A stretch of DNA of 52,240 nucleotides from an uncultured Clostridia bacterium. Lineage in GTDB: Bacteria; Bacillota; Clostridia; Oscillospirales; CAG-272. How positions within the stretch are numbered: position 1 is the first letter of the stretch; each line of letters starts with the position of its first letter. Of the stretch, positions 43,061-51,300 are shown one piece after another. The stretch covers positions 1-52,240 of the forward strand of contig CALYAD010000033.1 in assembly GCA_944393415.1 (NCBI GenBank), read 5' to 3'. The notes under the pieces are model-generated. The model was given only the letters and a program-made list of their open reading frames with translations. It was not told where the DNA came from and ran no database searches. The position numbers and the translations under genes are program-made.

Positions 43061-44797
43061 ATGGTTAAAAAAGTACTTCTTATTTTCAAAACCCACCTTG
43101 ATATTGGGTACACCGATCTGAGCAAAAACGTGGCTGACAGGTACTTCAATGAATTTATCCCAAAAGCGATAGAAATCGGTTATGCCCTGAAAAACAGCGA
43201 TACTCCGTTTATCTGGACCGTAGGTTCCTGGCTTGTCTGGGAAGGGCTGAAGCGGGATCATGACGGATCGCTCGAGCGTGCGCTGCGCGACGGTATCATC
43301 TCCTGGCATGCCCTGCCGTTCACAATGCATACGGAAATTATGAGCGGAAAGCTGTTCGATTACGGTCTTAGCCTCTCAAAAAGACTTGACAAGCGATTTG
43401 GGGTTAAAACCATCGCGGCCAAAATGACCGACGTCCCCGGACATACCGCGGCAATAGTTCCTCATCTTGCGAAGGCAGGAGTAAAGCTTCTGCATATCGG
43501 AGTCAATTCGGCGTGTCCTGTACCGAATGTCCCGGAAATTTTCCGCTGGAAGCACGGAAGCTCTGAAATAACCGTTATATATAACGGCGGGTACGGGCTT
43601 GATACGGTTATAGGCGATACCGCCGTCGTCTTCGGACATACCAACGACAACCTCGGTCCCCAAAGCTGCGAGGAAGTGAAAACGCTGTATAAAGAGATAG
43701 AAAGCCGTTACCCCGGAGCGGAAATCCGCGCCGCAACATTAAACGACGCCGCTGACGCCGTAGACGCCGTGCCGCCTTCGTTGTTTCCCGTATTTGACGG
43801 CGAGATAGGAGATACGTGGATATACGGCATGGCAAGCGATCCCAAGAAGCTTGCCGGCTTCAGGGAGCTACAGAGATACTACGACAGCATTGAAACGGAT
43901 AAGGAGCTCGACGATAGTCTTCTCTGCGTCCCGGAACATACCTGGGGATTAAATCTGCAAACAAATCTGCGCGACAGGGAGCATTGGTTTCTGAAGGATT
44001 TTGAGCCGCTTAGGGAAACTTTGGGAAGCAGGCTCGAGGCTTCATGGAAAGAACAGCGGGATTACGTAACGCTTGCCGGAAAGGCGCTCAATAAAGATCC
44101 CTGGGAGGCACTTAAATTCGAGATACCGGTGCGTAAGCCGACCTCTCAGAGCTTAAACGAAGCGCCACCCGCAAGAGTATTCTGTCAGCTATTCGATCAA
44201 AGAGACAACGAACGCTACCTTAAAAAATACATAAAACTTCCTGAGGTAGAGTGGGCAAACTGGGATTTTACAAAATACGGACTTCCTACAGAATACACGG
44301 GCGGTAGTTTTGACGCCGAAATAAAGGACGCGTGGATGGACGGAGACAAAAAGGTATGGAAATGCGATTTTGATTCCGTTATTAAAGAACGGCACGGACT
44401 TCCTACGGTCTATATAGAATGCAGCGGCAAATATATAAGCATTAAAACGACCGGCAAAAAATGCGACCGTATGCCGCAGGCTCTGTGGGTAAAATTTGAC
44501 ATGATAATGGGGCAGATTGAAATCAATAAAATGGGCGAGTGGACAGACGTATCCAAGGCAGCAGGAAATCCGCTGCTGTCCGGCTTCTACAGCGGCATCA
44601 GAGATGAAAACACTGAACTGATATCCTATGACTGCGGACTTGTCGCCCCATTCGGTCCGCATCTATATGACTTTATGCCGGTGGACCTGACCCCGGATCC
44701 GACATTCTGCCTTTACAATAACTGCTGGAACACGAATTTCCCGATGTGGTTTCAGGACGATATGAATTTCAGATTTGAAATTAAGAAGATAGCGTGA
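43061..44797 (+). CDS. GH38-like glycosidase-related protein (DUF5054 type)
   Basis: A 578-residue protein whose N-terminus FKTHLDIGYTDLSKNVADRY matches the DUF5054 family, which is related to the GH38 alpha-mannosidase catalytic barrel. The HxD pair in THLDIGY corresponds to the GH38 zinc ligands. WHALPFTMHTEIMSG and DVPGHTAAIVPHL hold further conserved acidic and His residues. The C-terminal ~190 residues form a beta domain. There is no signal peptide, so action on intracellular glycans is expected; activity and substrate are unproven. ATG 43061 has GGAGGAAAGGA just upstream and is preferred over the in-frame ATG 43028. It forms a single-gene unit with its own promoter; its stop codon lies inside the GCGTGAAA repeat that follows. 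Confidence 0.78.
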   Translation: MVKKVLLIFKTHLDIGYTDLSKNVADRYFNEFIPKAIEIGYALKNSDTPFIWTVGSWLVWEGLKRDHDGSLERALRDGIISWHALPFTMHTEIMSGKLFDYGLSLSKRLDKRFGVKTIAAKMTDVPGHTAAIVPHLAKAGVKLLHIGVNSACPVPNVPEIFRWKHGSSEITVIYNGGYGLDTVIGDTAVVFGHTNDNLGPQSCEEVKTLYKEIESRYPGAEIRAATLNDAADAVDAVPPSLFPVFDGEIGDTWIYGMASDPKKLAGFRELQRYYDSIETDKELDDSLLCVPEHTWGLNLQTNLRDREHWFLKDFEPLRETLGSRLEASWKEQRDYVTLAGKALNKDPWEALKFEIPVRKPTSQSLNEAPPARVFCQLFDQRDNERYLKKYIKLPEVEWANWDFTKYGLPTEYTGGSFDAEIKDAWMDGDKKVWKCDFDSVIKERHGLPTVYIECSGKYISIKTTGKKCDRMPQALWVKFDMIMGQIEINKMGEWTDVSKAAGNPLLSGFYSGIRDENTELISYDCGLVAPFGPHLYDFMPVDLTPDPTFCLYNNCWNTNFPMWFQDDMNFRFEIKKIA

Positions 44798-44925
44798 AAG
44801 TAATATTTCATCGTCTCAAAATACGGTGATTTCACGCTCAAATTTTCTTGCGAAAATTATTCATATCTATTAAAAACCGATTATAACGGTTATTTAGTCG
44901 CCAAAGGCGACATGAGGTGATTATG
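44792..44925 (+). repeat. GCGTGAAA-hairpin dispersed element, copy 4
   Basis: GCGTGAAA (44792-44799) / TTTCACGC (44830-44837) hairpin, then GCGAAAATTATTCATATCTAT, AACCG...CGGTT, GTCGCCAAAGGCGAC and ATGAGGTGATTATG. The last ATG opens the 16-residue frame at 44923. Confidence 0.65.
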
Positions 44926-44973
44926 ATGTCAAAAAGCGGGACTGTAAAAAAGTTCCGAAAAAGCAGGGACTAA
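44923..44973 (+). CDS. Possible 16-residue basic peptide
   Basis: MMSKSGTVKKFRKSRD. It has a good GAGGTGA ribosome site 2-5 nt upstream of the paired ATG codons, within the dispersed element's tail. Its last four codons are the left arm of the terminator at 44961-44998, so translation would influence termination. It could equally be a chance frame supplied by the repeat. Confidence 0.3.
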   Translation: MMSKSGTVKKFRKSRD

Positions 44974-44998
44974 GATCACAAAATGTCTCTGCTTTTTT
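44961..44998 (+). terminator. Terminator after the DUF5054 gene and repeat
   Basis: AAGCAGGGAC (44961-44970) / GTCTCTGCTT (44985-44994), ten pairs with one G-T, then a T-run. Confidence 0.85.
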
Positions 44999-45049
44999 AC
45001 CGACAGACAGACTCAGTGAGCTTGGGTGAAATGATTTTTACCGGTATCA

Positions 45050-45088
45050 AAAAAACGCAGGGAAATTTTTCGTTTCCCTGCGTTTTTA
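45050..45088. terminator. Bidirectional terminator, mainly for pyk
   Basis: 14-bp perfect stem AAAACGCAGGGAAA (45052-45065) / TTTCCCTGCGTTTT (45073-45086) with T-runs on both strands. On the minus strand it lies about 90 nt past the pyk stop. Confidence 0.9.
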
Positions 45089-45177
45089 TAGGTTTTTCAC
45101 AGCTTATTTGTCCGGTTCGACGGGAAATATCAAACACCTAAACGAACTCAGACTATATATTTAAATCGGATTTGTAA

Positions 45178-46608
45178 TTACTTTGTGTAAGGGACTACCT
45201 CAACCTTTATCATATTTGTCGTTCCGGAGGTGTTTAGCGGGACTCCGGCGATTATCACGACGATCTCACCCCCGGAAACGATATCTATCTGCTTGGCGCA
45301 ATCAATAGCGTGGCGGAACAAACTGTCGGCGTCGCTTTGATTTAAAGCGAGGACAGGATATACCCCCCAGCTGAGAGAGAGCTGATGGTATGTTTTAAGC
45401 TCCGGGGTAGCGGCAACGATCGGCTGTATTGGGCGAAATTTAGAAACGCGCCGCGAGGTGTATCCGGATTTAGTAACTGAGATTATCGCCTTTGCGTCAA
45501 TATCACGAGCGGTGGTACAGGCAGCGTCGCATATTGCGTTTGTACGGTCTGAGACGTCAGTTTCATATTGTATGCCCTGATAGCTTTTCATTTCAAACGC
45601 GTCATGCTCCGCCTGTTCGGCTATTTTAGCCATGACCTGAACCACTTTTGCCGGATGCTTACCGACAGCGGTTTCACCGGAAAGCATTATTGCCGAGGTT
45701 CCGTCGAATATAGCGTTGGCGACGTCGGTGATTTCGGCTCTTGTAGGAGTCAGATTGTTAATCATGGATTCCAACATCTGTGTGGCGGTAATCACCATTT
45801 TCCCCGCTTGATAGCATTTGTGGATAAATTTTTTTTGAATACCGGGAAGTCGCTCGTACTCTATCTCGACTCCCATATCCCCGCGGGCGACCATTATTCC
45901 GTCGGAATGCTCAAGAATTTCGTCGAAGTTTTCAACACCCTCGTTGTTTTCGATTTTTGCGATTATTTTGATTTTATGACCGCCGTGATAATCAAGGAAT
46001 TTTCTCAGTAGAATAACATCGTCTTTAGAGCGCACGAATGATGCGGAAATAAAGTCAACGTCGTTTTCGATCCCGAAAAGCAGGTCGTCGCGGTCTTTAT
46101 CGCTGAGGTAAGGCATGTCAAGACGAACGTGCGGGATATTTATCCCCTTTCGGTTGGAAAGCAAGCCTCCCTCAACTACTGTACAGTATATCTCGGAGCC
46201 TTCTACACGGTCGACCTTCAGTATAATGTGACCGTCGTCGATAAGAACGGTATTTCCCGGGGAAAGTTTGGAGGGGAGTGCCTCATAAGTTACCGAGCAG
46301 ATTTCTGAGTTGCCGATTAAATCACGGGTGGTCAGGGTGTATTTCTGTCCCGGTATCAGATGCACCTCTGAAGCCTCGAAGGTGCGTGTTCGTATTTCCG
46401 GTCCCTTTGTATCGAGCATAACTGCCGCAGGAAGCTTCATTTTGTCACGGACTGAACGAAACAGTTCAATAGTTTTGCGATGAGCGTCATGCGTACCGTG
46501 AGAAAAGTTGATACGAGCGACATTCATTCCGTTTTTCAGCATTTCGGCTATTGTTTTTTCGTCGGAGCTTGCCGGACCCAATGTACATATTATTTTTGTT
46601 CTTTTCAT
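45178..46608 (-). CDS. pyk: Pyruvate kinase
   Basis: A 476-residue glycolytic kinase making pyruvate and ATP from phosphoenolpyruvate and ADP. Motifs are KIICTLGPASSD, ARINFSHGTHDAHR, MLDTKGPEIRTR, the active-site block GIMVARGDMGVEIEYERLP, MVITATQMLESM and IMLSGETAVGKHP, followed by the allosteric C-domain (AIISVTKSGYTSRRVSKFRP). It ends at the normal C-terminus without the extra PEP-utiliser domain carried by some Firmicutes enzymes. ATG 46608 is chosen because it starts at MKRTKIICTLGPAS and the promoter lies at 46658-46686; the longer frame to 46653 would start at the transcription start. A monocistronic gene ended by the terminator at 45050-45088. Confidence 0.96.
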   Translation of the reverse strand: MKRTKIICTLGPASSDEKTIAEMLKNGMNVARINFSHGTHDAHRKTIELFRSVRDKMKLPAAVMLDTKGPEIRTRTFEASEVHLIPGQKYTLTTRDLIGNSEICSVTYEALPSKLSPGNTVLIDDGHIILKVDRVEGSEIYCTVVEGGLLSNRKGINIPHVRLDMPYLSDKDRDDLLFGIENDVDFISASFVRSKDDVILLRKFLDYHGGHKIKIIAKIENNEGVENFDEILEHSDGIMVARGDMGVEIEYERLPGIQKKFIHKCYQAGKMVITATQMLESMINNLTPTRAEITDVANAIFDGTSAIMLSGETAVGKHPAKVVQVMAKIAEQAEHDAFEMKSYQGIQYETDVSDRTNAICDAACTTARDIDAKAIISVTKSGYTSRRVSKFRPIQPIVAATPELKTYHQLSLSWGVYPVLALNQSDADSLFRHAIDCAKQIDIVSGGEIVVIIAGVPLNTSGTTNMIKVEVVPYTK

Positions 46609-46657
46609 TATCTTATCTTCCAGTCCTTGGTGTATATATTTTATTATAATCATAATA

Positions 46658-46686
46658 ATTATAGCATGGAATTATTGTATTTGCAA
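46658..46686 (-). promoter_or_regulatory. Promoter of pyk
   Basis: On the minus strand TTGCAA (46686-46681), 17-bp spacer, TATAAT (46663-46658) with TGC extension. Confidence 0.8.
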
Positions 46687-46795
46687 GTAAATTTATCGTA
46701 AAGATATATACGTAACGGTAAAATATTTATAATAGAATTTCAGGTAATATTAAATTATAAAATATTATTATTTATTTTTTATTAAAAAAATGTTA

Positions 46796-46824
46796 TTGAC
46801 AAATAAGGAAAAATATAGTATAGT
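46796..46824 (+). promoter_or_regulatory. Promoter of the HEAT-repeat gene
   Basis: TTGACA (46796-46801), 17-bp spacer, TATAGT (46819-46824). Confidence 0.75.
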
Positions 46825-46870
46825 GATAAAAAAACGAAGTTTTCGGATGTTTTAAAAAGGCACACAAAAA

Positions 46871-47527
46871 ATGAGTACTGAAATAGAAAAACTTGAAGCT
46901 CTTATTAACGATAACGGCTATGACGGGATGAAGCCGGAGATCGAGAAGCTTGCGACGTCAAGAGTATCTGAGCGCTGCGAGTTAGCCGCTATGCTGGGGG
47001 ATTATGCAAACAGTCACTCGGAAAAGATACTTATAGGTCTTCTTTCGGATAATAATGTGAAAGTCAGAATTGAGGCTGCTCAGTCTCTGTGCGCTTTCAG
47101 GAGTCCGGAAGCTTACGAGGCTCTCAATGTTTGTCTTAAAAGGGAGAAAAACGTTCTGCAAAAGGGGTACGTTATCTCGGGTATCGGGTATAATTGTCCG
47201 GATGATAAGAAAGCGGATACTCAAAAGCTTCTATTCTCTATACTTGATAACGAAAAAAATAATTATTTAAGGATAAAGATCTTTTGCGCTCTGTATATTT
47301 GGGGAGATCAAGGCGCGATTAGTGAGATAATGAATTTATATAACAGATGCGGCAGTTCAAACAAATGTACAATTTTAAACGATCTTGCCGATATGCTTGA
47401 ACGAAACGTCGGCGATGCGGAGGATATAAAGGCGTTCGCTTGTGTGGCAGCGAGAAATTTACCGGGATTCAATGTGCGCGGCGCATTTGAAAGACTAAGG
47501 GTAAACGTGGATCGTTTTTTAGGATGA
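46871..47527 (+). CDS. HEAT-repeat protein of unknown function
   Basis: A 218-residue all-helical protein. Regularly spaced helix pairs fit HEAT/PBS-lyase-type repeats (KILIGLLSDNNVKVRIEAAQ is the clearest; AQSLCAFRSPEAYEALNVCL and RIKIFCALYIWGDQGAISEI follow). Such solenoids usually mediate protein contacts. No catalytic residues are seen. AAAGG lies about 10 nt before the ATG. It is a single-gene unit between a strong promoter and a type alpha repeat, and is divergent from pyk. Confidence 0.8.
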   Translation: MSTEIEKLEALINDNGYDGMKPEIEKLATSRVSERCELAAMLGDYANSHSEKILIGLLSDNNVKVRIEAAQSLCAFRSPEAYEALNVCLKREKNVLQKGYVISGIGYNCPDDKKADTQKLLFSILDNEKNNYLRIKIFCALYIWGDQGAISEIMNLYNRCGSSNKCTILNDLADMLERNVGDAEDIKAFACVAARNLPGFNVRGAFERLRVNVDRFLG

Positions 47528-47549
47528 TGTAAAGTATATTTATTTTTAT

Positions 47550-47722
47550 GTAAGAAACCCTTTTTCAAAAAGGGCTTCTTACGATTTTCCTGAAACTTCT
47601 CTGAAAAAGTATTTGTCTGATTTCTTCAGGCGGCGATGTAATATCCCGCTTTAATCCAAATTAATACTTTAAGAAAAGTTTTTGGGAAGTTTCGAAATAA
47701 CTCTTTTTCAAAAAGGGTTTCT
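47550..47722 (+). repeat. Dispersed post-stop repeat, type alpha (copy 2, most complete)
   Basis: It begins 22 nt after the HEAT stop with a near-perfect 33-nt palindrome (47550-47582, arms GTAAGAA / TTCTTAC and CCCTTTTT / AAAAAGGG). Then AAACTTCTCTGAAAAAG, GATTTCTTCAGGCGGCGATG, GTAATATC and AAGAAAAGTTTTTGGGAAG, ending in CTCTTTTTCAAAAAGGG. Homologous to 2630-2790. Confidence 0.72.
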
Positions 47723-47743
47723 GAAAATAAAGCCGTGTAAAAA

Positions 47744-48043
47744 TTACTTTTTATCATCATCCGATTTCCCGTGCTGCTTTATGATCTGATTAAGGTAGAC
47801 GCTTGCTCCGGCTATAAGTATTCCCTGAGTCAGGGCGGTGAAAACGGCGGTGAAAAATCCGTTTACTCCGTTAAGCTCGGAGTTGGCGAGTACCCATACG
47901 GTACAGAGCAGGACAGAGATGCACCCGAGAATAAGAGGAATATAATTATCTTTTATCCGACTCTTCTTTATAGCAGCGCCGATCAGGTACATCACCGGGA
48001 TCAGTATCAGAAGTTCAGGCCTTATGTATTCGTAAAGCTCCAT
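47744..48043 (-). CDS. Phage-type holin, isolated
   Basis: A 99-residue membrane protein with the layout of the Phage_holin_5 / A118-like family: an N-terminal helix (ELLILIPVMYLIGAAIKKS), a middle helix (YIPLILGCISVLLCTVWVLA), the characteristic TALTQGILIAGASVYLNQII helix and a short charged C-terminus (KQHGKSDDDKK). Holins open the membrane for endolysins, and TcdE-like relatives release toxins. No lysin, capsid or other phage gene is nearby. AGAAAGGA lies 13 nt before the ATG. It is divergent from the Rhs gene, 266 nt away. Confidence 0.8.
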   Translation of the reverse strand: MELYEYIRPELLILIPVMYLIGAAIKKSRIKDNYIPLILGCISVLLCTVWVLANSELNGVNGFFTAVFTALTQGILIAGASVYLNQIIKQHGKSDDDKK

Positions 48044-48136
48044 AATAAGTATACGTTCCTTTCTTTATTTATTTTGTGTTTATTTTAATGGTTATTCCGG
48101 ACAAAAACCGTCATATTTAAAATAAAATATAAATTT

Positions 48137-48176
48137 GCGTCGCGTCAGCTTTTGCTTAGCGGCGCTTTTTTTATTT
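48137..48176 (+). terminator. Terminator-like hairpin in the Rhs leader
   Basis: Stem 48137-48143 / 48159-48165 (GCGTCGC with GCGGCGC) with an inner AGC/GCT pair, then seven T. On the plus strand it lies 134 nt before the Rhs start. A lone GAAAGGAGG at 48234-48242 follows, with no start codon after it. Confidence 0.6.
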
Positions 48177-48309
48177 TATAAAAATTTTTAAACATGACAG
48201 AATTTGGCGGGATTAGGGAGTAAAGTGTAGTCAGAAAGGAGGAAAATAAAAAAACTTTGCTCATCTAAAACAAACAAAAAATAATAAAGAAACGAAAGGA
48301 GAAAATTAG

Positions 48310-51300
48310 ATGGAAAAGAGAGAAATGAAAAATGAAGCTGAAGTGCTTAACAATACCGCGGGAAACGCCGCGGTGAGCAGTGTCGATCCAATTTATCTTG
48401 ACGAGAAGTTAACATACGATTATCAGGAATACATTGATATCGATATGGGAGTCGGAGGAACCGGAAGAATAAATCTGTATACCGGAAATTTTATTATAGA
48501 AATACCGGCGCCGGTGTCAGATGAAAACCATACTGTTCCGCTGCACAATATGGTATACGATAATTTTTCCAATAGTTCTTCGTTTTTGGGTAAAAAATGG
48601 AAGTTCGGATACCAGTACGGATTGACTTTCTATGACGACGAGGCGTTGTACACGGATCTGTACGGCGGACTTCATTCTTTGAGATTTGCACAGGATTTAA
48701 GCGTCGGTACAAATTTGCGATATTTGTATGATAATCAAAGAGGTCTTTGCTGTATATATGATGAAACATCTGATAGCTATATTCTCAGAGATAGCAAAGG
48801 TAATGTTTTTGAGCATGCCAATGGTATCTATACTGTTACAAACAGCGTCGGAGAGAAGTGTATAATATCGGGTAATGTAATGGATAACAGCCAAAGAATA
48901 TATGAAAGATCCGCAAATAATAATAATAAAATTACCGGAATCAAACCACAAAACGACAGTAACATAATCGAATACGAGTATTCGGGAGACAGGCTCAGTA
49001 AAATAACGTACTGGGATGATAGCTATGCGACCTTCACCTATACAACGGGAGGATATATGTCGTCTGTTGCGGACAGCAACGGCAACAAAATTGTTCTTCA
49101 ATACGACAGCAACAATATGGTGACTAAGGCGACTATGTATTATATGTATTCAAAAATAACCGGAAGCGCCGCGGTCTCATCGCAGACAAAAGTTGATGAG
49201 ATATACATTGATTACATAGCTTATGATACGACCGCGGTCAGAGACAAAAACGGGCTGAGAACTGTCTACAGGATGGATATAAACGGAAGATGCGTTATGT
49301 GTTACGAGGACGCTTCAGCGATTGGGAAACGTGTCAAGTCTCCGCCGACAAAGGCGACCTTGTACAGATATGACAGAGTAAACGGCGTGGATTTGAGCTT
49401 TTATAAGATGCTTGAAGCGGAGGCTGCGGAAGGCGGAATAGAGGAAAAATTATCTGATTGTAATTTTAATTCTATAATCTCTTCATTAACCGGAAGCGTC
49501 ACTGGTAAATGGTACTCAATCGGGAACGTTACGACAAGTAACAGTGCTTCAAATGTCTATGTGGCAGGCAGTAAGTCGGTAATACTGAACGGCGGCATTT
49601 TGCGTCAGAGGATAAGTAATCTCTCGAATATAAAGGGAAATATGCTTATTATCTCTGCGTGGTTAAAGATCAATAGTCTGCCGAGCAGTAATATCGGGGT
49701 AGTCGCGCCTAAGCTCAGAATAGAGAGGAAATATACTAAAAACGGTGCGGCGTCAACTGTAAATCCGTACCTGAATATGTATATATCCCCCAGCAAATAT
49801 GATGTTTACTCGTACAATGTAATGTATTCTGGATGGCAGTACGGGGCGATAGCGGTTGAAACAGACCTTGATCATCTGTACGCTGACGAGGATGAGAGCG
49901 AGGTAAGGCTCAGCGAGATCAATGTATATCTTGAGAGCGGAGACTTAAACGTCTCGTTCAACAGTCCCTGCGTTATCAGCTGCTACGGGCTATCCACCAA
50001 ATATAGTGTGAATACCGAAATTGATTTTTATGACTCGGACGGTAACAAGACCACAAATATAAACAACATTAGTAGCGCTAAGCCGGTACCGAGTATGATT
50101 TACCGCACCTATGACGGCAGATACCGTATCTCGCGTACCGCTGACGATTGTTTGAATATTACCGGTGAAACGATCAAGGACAATTTTGGTCATACATATA
50201 CAACGTCATATGAGTACGACTCGGATAACAGGCTGACAAAGGCAACTGATTACAACGGACGGGTAACGCAGTACGAATATGAAGACGGCAAGGTTATCAA
50301 AGAGACCGTCGCGGGAATGTCAACGACATACACCTATGATGACGGAAATATATCTAAGATTACCGCCCCTGACGCAAGGATTACGAATTACGATTATGAC
50401 ACTCAAAACCGTGTGGAAAGAATAGAAGACGGAGAGGGACGGGAAAAGAATATAGAGTATAACAGCAACGGAGAAATAAACAGGGTATATGCGACCGCGT
50501 CGGGTAAGCAGAACGCGAACACACTGAGCTATAACAAAAAAATGAATACAGGGCTGAGCCACCCCGGGGCTTCCTTCAGCTTTGAGTATGACGGACGCGG
50601 GCGGATGACCCTGGGCAAGGTGGGAAACATAAGCCTTGCAAGCTTGAGCTACAGCGAGCTGACAGGAGGAAAGGAAAGCATAAGCAGGAGCTACGGAGCG
50701 CTGGGAAGTCTGACGCTGACAAACGACGCATACGGAAATCCTGTATCGCTTGAATTCCAGAAAAACGGCACGACCGACAAGCTGGCGGAAATCGAATATG
50801 ACGATTACGGAAGAGTAAAGAGCTTTAAGGATTGGGAAAAGGACACAAGAAGCGAATACGAATATGACGCGTACGGGAACGTGTCAAAGGAATATGCGAT
50901 AACGCCATGCGGTAGCAGCTCGGGAAAATCCCAGGCAAATCTGTTTAAGACATATACCTATGACACAAATAAACCGGACAGAATGACGGGGTACAGCTAT
51001 AATGGCATATATTCCTCCGGACAGCAGACGTACAATATATACTATAACGACAAAAACGGCGTACCGTCGCTTGACAACGAGATAAAAGCGATAGACGCGG
51101 ACGGAACTGTATATACACAAATAGAAAAAGACAATCAGTCAAGGATATATAGAAAATACGTTTATGATTCTAAAGATGGTAACCGTATGTGTATGGTAAA
51201 TTACCTATATAAAGCTGGATCACAAACATCGCCGTATAAAGAAGAAAAGATATTTAGATATAATGGTTATGATACGAATTCTATAGAATACGATTATGAC

